A DNA stretch of 12,716 bases from NCBI GenBank assembly GCA_900554405.1, contig USHI01000027.1, positions 1 through 12,716 of the forward strand, in the 5' to 3' direction. The position numbers and the translations under genes were made by a program. Origin of the DNA: an uncultured Eubacteriales bacterium. Its GTDB lineage: Bacteria; Bacillota; Clostridia; Oscillospirales; CAG-382. Shown here piece after piece: positions 1 through 6,564 of this stretch; the stretch's first letter is position 1; the number at the start of each line of letters is the position of its first letter. The notes beneath the pieces are model-generated. The model was not told where the DNA came from, ran no database searches, and worked only from the letters and a program-made list of their open reading frames with translations.

Positions 1-1
1 G

Positions 2-238
2 GGGGAGCCGTATATCGAACCGATGCGGCAGCGCTACTGGGCAAATTCCGGAATGCTCACCGGCGCGCTGAAATACCGCGTGGAATTTGTCGTTGCAGAG
101 GGCAAGGTCTTCTGCATGGGCGATAACCGAAATAACAGCAAGGACAGCCGCAGCGCCGAATACGGCGAAATGAGCGCAAACCGGATACTCGGCAGGGTCG
201 TGTTCCGCATTTCTCCGGACACGGGCGCCGTGGATTGA
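2..238 (+). CDS. lepB: Signal peptidase I, C-terminal fragment (5' end outside window)
   Basis: Type I signal peptidase, the membrane-anchored Ser/Lys protease that removes signal peptides from exported proteins. Only the last 78 codons are present; the frame is open from base 2, so the ATG at 23 is an internal Met. The family box E signature GDNRNNSKDSR is encoded at 119-151, followed by the usual short C-terminal strand (NRILGRVVFRI). The N-terminal membrane anchor, the catalytic Ser and the general-base Lys would lie upstream of the window. The next gene, rbgA, follows within 30 nt, and lepB-rbgA-rnhB is a common Bacillota order, which supports the call. The residues seen are sufficient for family assignment but not to judge whether the enzyme is intact. 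Confidence 0.93.
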   Translation, partial: GEPYIEPMRQRYWANSGMLTGALKYRVEFVVAEGKVFCMGDNRNNSKDSRSAEYGEMSANRILGRVVFRISPDTGAVD

Positions 239-256
239 TTTGCGCGGCAGAATGAC

Positions 257-260
257 GGAG
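257..260 (+). promoter_or_regulatory. Ribosome binding site that decides the rbgA start
   Basis: GGAG lies 6 nt before the ATG at 267. The in-frame alternatives TTG 240 and ATG 252 have no comparable Shine-Dalgarno sequence, and 267 puts the conserved WYPGHMAKAK motif at the N-terminus as in RbgA homologues. Confidence 0.7.
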
Positions 261-266
261 CAGGCA

Positions 267-1127
267 ATGGCGGATATAAATACGAATATTAACTGGTACC
301 CCGGTCATATGGCAAAGGCAAAGCGGAATATCGTTTCGGCGCTTCCGAACATCGACATGGTTATCGAGCTTCGGGATGCGCGCGCCCCGATAAGCTCCGC
401 CAACCCGGATTTCAAATCGCTTTTCGGCGGCAAGCCGACACTCACGCTGCTCACGAAAAGCGCGCTTGCCGATCCGGCGCTCACCGCCTGTTACGAACGG
501 CAGCTTTCGGGCGGAAATATCGCCGCGATGGCGATCGACTGCAAGACCGGCTGGGGCATAAAAAAGATCAACGGCGCGATAAGAGAGCTCATGCGCGAAA
601 AGCTGGCGCGGGATGCGCAGCGCGGTATAAAAAGGCCGATCCGCGCAATGGTCGCGGGGATCACGAATGTGGGCAAATCCACGTTTATAAATACGGTGTG
701 CGGCGAACGCCGCGCCGCGGCGGAGGATCGCCCCGGCGTCACACGGCAGAACGCGAGGATAAGCGTGCCCGCGCTCGGGCTGGAGCTGACAGACACCCCC
801 GGGCTGCTCTGGCACAAGTTCGAGGATAAGGCGGTGGGCATGAAGCTTGCCTGCCTCGGCTCGATAAACGATGATATCATAGATCAGACGGCGCTTTGCT
901 ACGATCTGATCGCGCTGATATCGCCGCGGTATTCGGGTAGCATATGCGAAAGATACGGCATAAGTATCGAAGAAGGCGACACCGCAGGCGAAATTTTCGA
1001 AAAGATCGCACGCAGGCGTGGGTTTTTGTGCCGCGGCGGCGTTGTGGATGACGAACGCACCGCAAGGGTGGTGCTGGATGAATTCCGCGCGGGCAAGCTC
1101 GGGCGGATAACGCTGGATACGGAGTGA
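267..1127 (+). CDS. rbgA: Ribosome biogenesis GTPase RbgA (YlqF)
   Basis: Circularly permuted GTPase that acts in late 50S subunit maturation. With the start at 267 the protein is 286 aa, close to the roughly 280 aa usual for the family. The N-terminal motif WYPGHMAKAKR is diagnostic. G motifs occur in permuted order: a G4-equivalent T63-K-S-A-L-A-D69, then G1 N134-VGKST, a G2-like PGVTR, and G3 D176-TPG179. A C-terminal helical region of about 100 residues corresponds to the RNA-binding domain. The G4 motif is odd: families normally show NKxD, while here Asn and Asp are replaced by Thr63 and Ala66. Upstream is lepB; rnhB begins 7 nt after the stop, with its Shine-Dalgarno sequence touching the rbgA stop codon, so the genes are probably co-transcribed. 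Family assignment is secure; guanine specificity is less certain because of G4. Confidence 0.94.
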   Translation: MADINTNINWYPGHMAKAKRNIVSALPNIDMVIELRDARAPISSANPDFKSLFGGKPTLTLLTKSALADPALTACYERQLSGGNIAAMAIDCKTGWGIKKINGAIRELMREKLARDAQRGIKRPIRAMVAGITNVGKSTFINTVCGERRAAAEDRPGVTRQNARISVPALGLELTDTPGLLWHKFEDKAVGMKLACLGSINDDIIDQTALCYDLIALISPRYSGSICERYGISIEEGDTAGEIFEKIARRRGFLCRGGVVDDERTARVVLDEFRAGKLGRITLDTE

Positions 1128-1134
1128 AAACGCA

Positions 1135-1737
1135 ATGGCTTTGAGTTGGGATCGCGAGCTTGCACTTTACGGCGGCGCGGAAACGGTTTGCGGCTGCGAC
1201 GAAGCGGGCAGAGGCCCGCTGGCGGGGCCGGTAGTCGCCGCAGCGGTCGTTTTGGCGCCGGGTACGGAGATTTCCGGGCTGGACGATTCCAAAAAGCTTT
1301 CCGCACGGCGGCGCGAGGCGCTTTTTTGTGAAATAACCGAAAAGGCTGTCGCTTATTCGGTCGCGCTTGCTTCGGTTTACGAGATCGAAAAATACAATAT
1401 CCTGAATTCGGCGCTGCTTGCGATGGACCGCGCGGCGCAAACGCTTTGCGTTTCGCCGAGCCTTGCTCTGGTGGACGGAAACACCGTGCGCGGGCTTTCG
1501 ATCCCGGCAAGGGCGGTTGTCGGCGGGGATGGGATCTGCCCCTCCGTGGCGGCGGCTTCGGTGCTGGCAAAGGTCACGCGGGACAGGATAATGGAACACT
1601 TCGATAAGCTTTACCCCGGTTACGGCTTTTCGGCGCACAAGGGCTACGGTACAAAGGCGCATTATGCCGCGATAACGCAGCTCGGGCCGACACCGCTTCA
1701 CAGGATGAGCTTCCTGAAAAAGCTTTATGAACGCTAA
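1135..1737 (+). CDS. rnhB: Ribonuclease HII
   Basis: Cleaves the RNA strand of RNA-DNA hybrids, including single ribonucleotides misincorporated in DNA. 200 aa, normal for RNase HII. The N-terminal signature CDEAGRGPLAGPVVAAAVVL carries the first two acidic active-site residues D22 and E23. The third is D114 in LVDGN, and the fourth is D150 in the SVLAKVTRDR motif, so the DEDD set is complete. A conserved C-terminal segment HKGYGTKAHYAAI and PxHRxSF are also present. The ATG at 1135 has GGAG at 1121-1124 (spacing 10). The 3' end overlaps yraN by 11 nt, which suggests translational coupling within the lepB-rbgA-rnhB-yraN operon. Confidence 0.97.
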   Translation: MALSWDRELALYGGAETVCGCDEAGRGPLAGPVVAAAVVLAPGTEISGLDDSKKLSARRREALFCEITEKAVAYSVALASVYEIEKYNILNSALLAMDRAAQTLCVSPSLALVDGNTVRGLSIPARAVVGGDGICPSVAAASVLAKVTRDRIMEHFDKLYPGYGFSAHKGYGTKAHYAAITQLGPTPLHRMSFLKKLYER

Positions 1738-2134
1738 ACAGAAGGGCGCGTTCGGGGAACGTGCCGCCGAAAAATACCTTGCGCGCCGCGGTTACAGGAT
1801 AATTTCCAACAACTTTCTTGCCCGCGGGGGCGAAATCGATCTGATCGGCTACCGCGCGGGGGTGCTGGTTTATTTCGAGGTGAAAACGCGCTCCGGCAAT
1901 ACATACGGAACGCCCGCTTCCGCGATCGGAGCGGAAAAGATAGCGCATATCCGCACCGCCGCGGCAGAATTCCGCAGAATGTATGTGCAGGGCGGCAGGG
2001 TGCCGGTGGGTTACCCGTGCGGGCTCACGCTTTTGCGCGCGGTGCACAGGGAACGGATAGATGCCGTGGAGGTATACCTCGAAAACGGCAAAACAAGGAT
2101 AAATCATATAAAAGATATGGAAAAACGGATATGA
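1727..2134 (+). CDS. yraN: UPF0102 / YraN family protein (endonuclease-like fold)
   Basis: Small protein of the UPF0102 family, related to Holliday-junction-resolvase-like and PD-(D/E)xK nucleases; its cellular role is not settled. 135 aa, typical length. N-terminal GAFGERAAEKYLARRGY matches the family. The putative metal-binding residues are visible as E36-I-D38 (GGEIDLIG) and E51-V-K53 (YFEVKTRSG), the usual order for this fold. The start at ATG 1727 lies inside the end of rnhB (11-nt overlap) with no strong Shine-Dalgarno sequence, so translation is probably coupled. Its stop overlaps the thrC start in an ATGA. Conserved adjacency of yraN to rnhB supports the identity. Confidence 0.92.
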   Translation: MNAKQKGAFGERAAEKYLARRGYRIISNNFLARGGEIDLIGYRAGVLVYFEVKTRSGNTYGTPASAIGAEKIAHIRTAAAEFRRMYVQGGRVPVGYPCGLTLLRAVHRERIDAVEVYLENGKTRINHIKDMEKRI

Positions 2135-3591
2135 AGTATATTACCACAAGAACCGAAAATGCAGCCGGGGTCGAAAGCGCTGTCGCAATACGCAACGGGC
2201 TTGCGCCGGACGGCGGGCTTTATCTGCCGGAAAGCATACCGCAGCTTACCGGTGCGGAAATAAAGGAATTGCAGCAAAGCGATTATGCGGCGCTTGCGGC
2301 AAAGGTGATGTCGCTGTTTCTTACCGATTATACATACGGGGAGCTTCTTGCCGCGGCGGAGGCGGCGTATTCGGCGGAAAAGTTCGGCGGCGTGCCCGCA
2401 CCGATATCAAAGGTGGGCGAGGATTATTTTTCGGAGCTGTGGCACGGCCCGACCTGCGCGTTCAAGGATATGGCGCTTCAGGTGATGCCGCGCCTGCTTT
2501 CGCTTGCACTGGATAAGACCGGCGCAAGAGAGGATGCGCATATACTTGTCGCCACAAGCGGGGATACCGGTGTCGCCGCGCTGGAAGGCTATAAAAATGT
2601 TCCGCGCACGAGGATCACCGTGTTTTATCCGGCAAACGGCGTTTCGGATACTCAAAAGCGCCAGATGTCCACGCAGGAGGGCGAAAACGCCGATGTTGTC
2701 GCCGTGCGCGGGGATTTCGATGCGGCTCAGACGGGCGTGAAGAGGATATTCGCCTCCGAAAGCGCGGCGAAACGCGCGGCAGAGGAGGGTTGCTTCCTTT
2801 CGAGCGCCAATTCCATCAACTGGGGGCGGCTTGTCCCGCAGATAGTTTATTATGTTCACGCCTGCGTGCGGCTTCGTGCCGAGGGTGAGCTTGCGGAGGG
2901 CGAAAAGCTGGATATCGCAGTGCCCACCGGGAACTTCGGCAACATTCTTGCGGCTTATATCGCAAAACGGATGGGAATGCCGATCGGGCGGCTGATCTGC
3001 GCCAGCAACGAAAACAACGTGCTTGCCGATTTTATAAATACCGGCGTTTATGACCGCCGCCGCGAACTGAAGCTTACAAGCTCGCCTTCCATGGATATAC
3101 TCGTTTCCAGCAACGCGGAACGGCTGCTGTTTCTGCTGTTCGGCGCGGAACGGACAAGGGAGCTGATGGCGGCGCTTTCTTCGGAGGGCGTTTACCGGCT
3201 CACGCAGGAGGAGCTTGCCGCGGTGCGCGCCGATTTCGATGCCGGCTTTGCCACGGAGACGGAGGCCTTCGGTGCAATATCCGGGCTGTTCGGCAAATAC
3301 GGGTATCTTTGCGATACGCACACCGCCGTTGCCGCGAGCGTTGCACAAAGATACCGCACGGGGAACAAAATGCTTGTCGTTTCCACGGCATCGCCGTATA
3401 AGTTTGCACCGGCGGTGCTTTCGGCACTGGGCGCGGAGGTGCCGTCGGACGGGTTCGAAGCGATCCGGGCGCTGGAAGAGCTCACAAAGGTCAAAGCGCC
3501 GGAAACGCTTGTGCGCCTGCGCGAAAAGGCGGTGCGGTTCAGCCGCGTTGTCGACCCCGCAGAAATGGAAGAAGCGGTGTTCGCAAAATAA
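2131..3591 (+). CDS. thrC: Threonine synthase
   Basis: PLP-dependent enzyme that converts O-phospho-L-homoserine to L-threonine, the last step of threonine biosynthesis (cytosol). 486 aa, typical of the longer threonine synthase class. It begins with the characteristic YxTTR-type N-terminus (MKYITTRTENAAG) and GLAPDGGLYLP. The PLP Schiff-base lysine is K112 in HGPTCAFKDMALQ. The motif ATSGDTGVAAL and the GNFGN phosphate-cup motif follow in the normal order. The start at ATG 2131 overlaps the yraN stop (ATGA); an upstream in-frame extension to 2017 would lie wholly inside yraN and is rejected. It ends immediately before a hairpin at 3600-3627. No attenuator or T-box is visible upstream, so expression appears to depend on readthrough from the housekeeping genes. 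Confidence 0.97.
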   Translation: MKYITTRTENAAGVESAVAIRNGLAPDGGLYLPESIPQLTGAEIKELQQSDYAALAAKVMSLFLTDYTYGELLAAAEAAYSAEKFGGVPAPISKVGEDYFSELWHGPTCAFKDMALQVMPRLLSLALDKTGAREDAHILVATSGDTGVAALEGYKNVPRTRITVFYPANGVSDTQKRQMSTQEGENADVVAVRGDFDAAQTGVKRIFASESAAKRAAEEGCFLSSANSINWGRLVPQIVYYVHACVRLRAEGELAEGEKLDIAVPTGNFGNILAAYIAKRMGMPIGRLICASNENNVLADFINTGVYDRRRELKLTSSPSMDILVSSNAERLLFLLFGAERTRELMAALSSEGVYRLTQEELAAVRADFDAGFATETEAFGAISGLFGKYGYLCDTHTAVAASVAQRYRTGNKMLVVSTASPYKFAPAVLSALGAEVPSDGFEAIRALEELTKVKAPETLVRLREKAVRFSRVVDPAEMEEAVFAK

Positions 3592-3627
3592 TAAAAAGCG
3601 CGGAAACGGCGTGAAAACCGTTCCCGC
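3585..3627 (-). terminator. Rho-independent terminator for the - strand DUF1540 gene
   Basis: A 10-bp stem (one mismatch) pairs 3600-3609 (gcggaaacgg) with 3618-3627 (ccgttcccgc) around an 8-nt loop. Read on the - strand it is followed by a T-rich tract (gctttttattatttt). On the + strand it is preceded by A's but lacks a following U-tract, so it is mainly a terminator for the leftward transcript and at most a weak barrier for thrC. It sits between two convergent genes and overlaps the end of thrC. Confidence 0.75.
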
Positions 3628-3648
3628 ATTGAAAAAGCCGGGATAATG

Positions 3649-3831
3649 TCAGAACTGCTTTTGGCGGAAGGTGGCGCAGACGGTCTGCGCGCAGTTTGTT
3701 GCCGTGGAGGGTCCGACGGATATCTTTTCCGCGGTGCAGAAATGCACTCCGTCGTGGTAGGCACAGTTTGTCACGCTGCAATTTATGCCGTGGATGTGCT
3801 TCGGCGTGCTGTTGAAGGAAATATCGTTCAT
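3649..3831 (-). CDS. DUF1540 domain small cysteine-rich protein
   Basis: 60-aa protein with the DUF1540 pattern: an I-x-C-x-V-x-N-C-x-Y core (I16, C18, C23, Y25), then C32-T-A-E-x-I-x-V and a C-terminal pair C47 and C52 followed by A-T-F. Five cysteines in 60 residues suggest metal binding, but the function of the family is unknown. The family is common in Clostridia and Bacilli, often around sporulating species. The start codon at 3831 is preceded on the - strand by an AAAGGA Shine-Dalgarno sequence about 9 nt away. A hairpin with a U-tract lies just beyond the stop. The gene is divergent from the phosphoesterase at 3909 (77 nt between starts, AT-rich, presumably holding both promoters) and convergent with thrC. 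An overlapping + strand frame (3646-4086) is a shadow. Confidence 0.85.
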   Translation of the reverse strand: MNDISFNSTPKHIHGINCSVTNCAYHDGVHFCTAEKISVGPSTATNCAQTVCATFRQKQF

Positions 3832-3908
3832 GGTGTTTTGTCCTTTCTTTTGTTTGTTGCTCTGTTATTATTCCCGCAAGGAACATTTTTATTTACAGTG
3901 AGTCGAAA

Positions 3909-4619
3909 ATGGCAGTTTTTACGATCGCCGATCTTCATCTTTCGCATACGACAAATAAACCGATGGATGTTTTCGGCGCAAAATGGGAGGACCATGTCAA
4001 CCGGTTGGAGGCAAACTGGCGCGAAACCGTGGGGGCAGGGGATACCGTCGTCATCCCCGGCGATATATCCTGGGGTATGCGGATAAACGATGCGGAGGAG
4101 GATCTGCGGTTTATCGAACGGCTTCCCGGCAAAAAGATAATCGGCAAGGGCAACCACGATTTCTGGTGGGCGACAATGAAAAAGCTTTATGAGTTCCGCG
4201 AGCGCGCGGGCGCATACAGCGTGGAATTCCTGTTCAACAACGCATATCGGGCAGAGGATTTTATTATCTGCGGCACACGCGGCTGGTTCCCGGAAAGCAA
4301 TTACGGCGCGGATGACGAAAAAATTGTCAACCGCGAGGCGGAACGGCTGCGCACGTCGCTTTTGGCGGGCGAAGCGCTGAAAGCCGGCGATGCGGGTGCG
4401 GAAACGCTCGTGTTCCTGCATTACCCGCCGGCATACGGCGGCGTGAGGTGCGAAAGGATATGCGAGGTGCTGCATGAATACGGCGTGAAGCGGGTGTTTT
4501 ACGGGCATATTCACGGCGCGCGCAGGGAAAAGCTGATCTATCAGATCGCGGGGGCGGAAACGCGGCTTATCGCGGCGGATTTTGTGGATTTTCGCCCGGT
4601 GCGGGTGGATAAACGTTAA
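3909..4619 (+). CDS. Calcineurin-like metallophosphoesterase
   Basis: Predicted cytosolic dinuclear-metal phosphoesterase; substrate unknown. 236 aa. All metal-binding motifs are in order: D8-L-H10, G-D52 (PGDISW), G-N82-H83-D84, a histidine in the LHYPP motif near residue 171, and G-H200-I-H202-G. The DISWG and YPPxxGG motifs are typical of the stand-alone bacterial group rather than the YfcE group seen at 6565. The start codon is preceded only by a weak Shine-Dalgarno-like gtgag. The 77-nt AT-rich gap to the divergent DUF1540 gene likely contains its promoter, though I could not place one confidently. No clear terminator follows; the next gene has its own promoter starting 19 nt after the stop. 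Confidence 0.93.
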   Translation: MAVFTIADLHLSHTTNKPMDVFGAKWEDHVNRLEANWRETVGAGDTVVIPGDISWGMRINDAEEDLRFIERLPGKKIIGKGNHDFWWATMKKLYEFRERAGAYSVEFLFNNAYRAEDFIICGTRGWFPESNYGADDEKIVNREAERLRTSLLAGEALKAGDAGAETLVFLHYPPAYGGVRCERICEVLHEYGVKRVFYGHIHGARREKLIYQIAGAETRLIAADFVDFRPVRVDKR

Positions 4620-4637
4620 ATTCCACAAAAGATGATA

Positions 4638-4666
4638 TTGACATCCCGCCCGATTTGTATTATACT
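4638..4666 (+). promoter_or_regulatory. Sigma-A promoter of the two-TM protein gene
   Basis: A perfect -35 TTGACA (4638-4643), a 17-nt spacer and -10 TATACT (4661-4666, 5/6 consensus). The predicted transcription start near 4673 gives a 5' UTR of about 34 nt carrying GGAGGT at 4693-4698, 8 nt before the ATG at 4707. This is the strongest housekeeping promoter in the window. Confidence 0.9.
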
Positions 4667-4706
4667 TTGTAGTGGCAGAAATAATCGTTTTCGGAGGTAA
4701 ATCCGC

Positions 4707-5261
4707 ATGGCAGAAAAGGCAAAAACTGCAGGAAATAAAAAATGGGCGTATATCGCGATAGGCATTGTGCTGCTGATAGTCGCGCTGTTCGTTCTGGATA
4801 CATTTGCGGGTGCTCTCGTTGTCGATTACTCGCTCACCGTCATGAACGATAATTACGGCTATGCGCCGGCGGGGCAGATAGTCACCGTGCTCAAATATTA
4901 CAACACGTTTGAAGTGTTTTCCAATGTCGGCAGCAAGCCCTTTGACAAAGTATACAAAGAAGTGTCCGACAAGTTGGATTACGATACGCGCTATGCAAAA
5001 GCATATAAGGAAAAGTACGGCAAGGAAAAGGCACTTTACAATTCCCGCGCTTCCTTTGTAAAAACGGCGTATGTGCTTGCGAAGGTTGACGAAGCGCCGA
5101 GCTTCGGGCTCACGATGGAAAAGCTGTTCGAGGGCAAGAATACTCCTTCGATCACAACGGTCATCGGCGCTGTACTGACTATCGTCGCAAGCGCTTATTT
5201 CGGCGTGCGCTTTATCATAAAGGGCGCAAAGGCGGGCAAGCCCGCGGCAGCGGCGGAATAA
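4707..5261 (+). CDS. Hypothetical membrane protein with two TM segments
   Basis: I do not recognise this 184-aa protein. It has a short Lys-rich N-terminus (MAEKAKTAGNKKW), a first hydrophobic helix at about residues 13-36, an extracytoplasmic or periplasm-like loop of about 110 residues rich in Tyr and Lys (with YKEVSDKLDYDTRY and a KEKYGKEK segment), a second hydrophobic helix at about 149-171, and a short basic-then-Ala-rich tail (AKAGKPAAAAE). Positive charges next to both helices favour both termini inside and the central loop outside. There is no signal-peptidase site, no cysteine pair and no known catalytic motif. It is monocistronic: a near-consensus promoter, a strong GGAGGT ribosome binding site and a strong terminator isolate it, which suggests high constitutive expression. 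Function unknown. Confidence 0.85.
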   Translation: MAEKAKTAGNKKWAYIAIGIVLLIVALFVLDTFAGALVVDYSLTVMNDNYGYAPAGQIVTVLKYYNTFEVFSNVGSKPFDKVYKEVSDKLDYDTRYAKAYKEKYGKEKALYNSRASFVKTAYVLAKVDEAPSFGLTMEKLFEGKNTPSITTVIGAVLTIVASAYFGVRFIIKGAKAGKPAAAAE

Positions 5262-5280
5262 AATCAATATCGGTATTTCG

Positions 5281-5319
5281 GCGGCACACTCCCAAAAAGG
5301 GGTGTGCCGCGGTTTTATT
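5281..5319 (+). terminator. Strong Rho-independent terminator
   Basis: A 12-bp GC-rich stem (one T-G wobble) runs from gcggcacactcc at 5281-5292 to ggggtgtgccgc at 5299-5310, with loop caaaaa, followed by ggttttatt. It ends the transcript of the two-TM protein gene 20 nt after its stop codon. Confidence 0.92.
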
Positions 5320-5333
5320 GCCCGAAGGGCAGG

Positions 5334-5464
5334 GGTATTCGCCTGTCGGCGAGTGATATTATGCTTCGCATAGTGATATTCGCTGCGCGAGTGGTATTCG
5401 CTTCGGGAGTGGTATTCGCTGCGCGAGTGATATTCGCTGCGCGAGTGGTATTCGCTGCGCGAGT
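5334..5464 (+). repeat. Tandem array of seven hairpin-forming units, period about 18 bp
   Basis: Seven units start at 5334, 5355, 5375, 5393, 5411, 5429 and 5447. Each is a 3-nt linker (ggt or gat) plus an inverted repeat. Units 3, 5, 6 and 7 carry attcgc-tgc-gcgagt, a 6-bp stem with one G-T wobble. Unit 1 has attcgcc with ggcgagt and unit 2 has attatgc with gcatagt, both 7-bp stems whose arms differ from the consensus in compensating positions. Unit 4 (attcgc-ttc-gggagt) has one mismatch. The array is non-coding: it lies after a terminator and upstream of the lysR promoter. There are no unique spacers, so it is not CRISPR. Similar units are, from memory, dispersed in gut clostridial genomes and often misannotated as SRSEYH-type peptides. 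Confidence 0.88.
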
Positions 5465-5539
5465 TATAGGTAAAAGCACCTGCCGCGGGGAATAAAGGCG
5501 GATATAGGAGCACGGCAGCTTCGCGAGCAATAAAAAGTG

Positions 5540-5568
5540 TGGATTTTTGGCGGGGGATGTGGTAGAAT
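5540..5568 (+). promoter_or_regulatory. Candidate lysR promoter (extended -10)
   Basis: TG-g-TAGAAT at 5560-5568 is a good extended -10; the -35 at a 17-nt spacing is poor (TGGATT, 5540-5545). The predicted start near 5575 lies about 35 nt before the lysR ATG. The stretch from 5465 to 5540 holds only a loose inverted repeat (ctgccg at 5480, cggcag at 5513) and no gene. Confidence 0.45.
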
Positions 5569-5609
5569 AGAGAGGACGGGAAAAGATACCCGAGGGAGGT
5601 CAGCGTTTT

Positions 5610-6542
5610 ATGAACCTGTTGCACATGAAATATGCGGTAACCATCGCGGATACCAACTCGATAAATAAGGCGGCGGAAAAGCTTTATGTGGGCCAGTCGG
5701 CGCTGAGCAGAGCGATAAAGGAGCTGGAGGCGGGCCTGGGCGTGACGCTTTTCGAGCGGAGCGCAAAGGGAATGACATTGACTGCGGACGGCGAGGTGTT
5801 TGTGCGCTATGCACGGACGGTGTTGAAGCAGGTCGATGAGATCGAGAATATGTTCAACGAAGGCGCCGCGGGCAAGAAGCGGTTTTCGGTGTGCGTGCCG
5901 CGGGCAAGCTATATCGCCGATGCTTTTGTGCGGTTTTCGAAGCTGATTGGGGAAAAGGGCGAATACGAGCTGTTTTATAAGGAAACGAACTCCATGCGCG
6001 CGGTGAAGAATATACTTGCGGAGGATTACAAGCTCGGGATCGTGCGCTATGCGGAAAACTACGATAAATATTATAAAGAGATGATGGAGGAAAAGGGGCT
6101 TTCCTATAAGCTGGTGACGGAGTTTTCGTATGTGCTGTGCATGAGCCGCGATTGCCCGCTTGCCGCCGCGGAGAATGTGACATATGACGACCTGCGGGAA
6201 TATACGGAGATAGCGCATGCGGATCCGTATGTCCCCTCGCTTCCGTATGCGGAGGTGAAAAAGGAGGAATTGCCGGATAATTCGCGCAGTAGGATATTTG
6301 TTTTCGAACGGGCAAGCCAGTTCGAGCTTCTGGCGAAGAATCCCGAAACGTTTATGTGGGTCTCGCCCGTGCCGCAGGAGCTGTTGGACCGTTACGGGCT
6401 GATACAGCGCAGCTGCGAGCAGAACGGCAGGGTTTATAAGGATGTTATGATACACCGCAGGGATTATACGCTTTCCGAGCTGGACGAGCTGTTTGTTTCC
6501 GAGCTTGTAAAGGCAAAGCGGCGGGTTATCGCTGCGGAATGA
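5610..6542 (+). CDS. LysR-family transcriptional regulator
   Basis: 310 aa, the standard LTTR length. The N-terminal winged helix-turn-helix is clear: helix 2 with KAAEKL (20-25) and recognition helix Q29-SALSRAIKELE40, followed by LGVTLFERSAKGMTLTADGE. A linker helix (about 60-90) leads to the periplasmic-binding-protein-like effector domain (about 90-300), whose ligand cannot be told from sequence. Start chosen at ATG 5610, with GGAGGT at 5595-5600, spacing 9. There is no divergent neighbour, the usual LTTR target; upstream are a hairpin repeat array and a terminator. The YfcE-type gene follows after 22 nt, so the two are probably one operon. Regulated genes are unknown. Confidence 0.94.
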   Translation: MNLLHMKYAVTIADTNSINKAAEKLYVGQSALSRAIKELEAGLGVTLFERSAKGMTLTADGEVFVRYARTVLKQVDEIENMFNEGAAGKKRFSVCVPRASYIADAFVRFSKLIGEKGEYELFYKETNSMRAVKNILAEDYKLGIVRYAENYDKYYKEMMEEKGLSYKLVTEFSYVLCMSRDCPLAAAENVTYDDLREYTEIAHADPYVPSLPYAEVKKEELPDNSRSRIFVFERASQFELLAKNPETFMWVSPVPQELLDRYGLIQRSCEQNGRVYKDVMIHRRDYTLSELDELFVSELVKAKRRVIAAE

Positions 6543-6564
6543 TCGGGCCGAAAAGGGTGAATTT

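Noticed and set aside
2017..2130. Longer N-terminus for threonine synthase
   Set aside because: The extension overlaps yraN completely, and the conserved N-terminus begins at the ATGA junction at 2131.
3646..4086. + strand ORF of 146 aa
   Set aside because: It overlaps the DUF1540 gene and the phosphoesterase start in another frame, and lacks a ribosome binding site and recognisable motifs.
5334..5464. Possible CRISPR array
   Set aside because: The 18-bp period leaves only 3-nt linkers and no unique spacers, and no cas genes are nearby.
5304..5530. Small ORFs over the hairpin array encoding repeated VVFAARV, TTRAAN or SRSEYH-like peptides
   Set aside because: They are translations of the tandem repeat, with no ribosome binding site and repeat-driven composition; the DNA structure is the better explanation.
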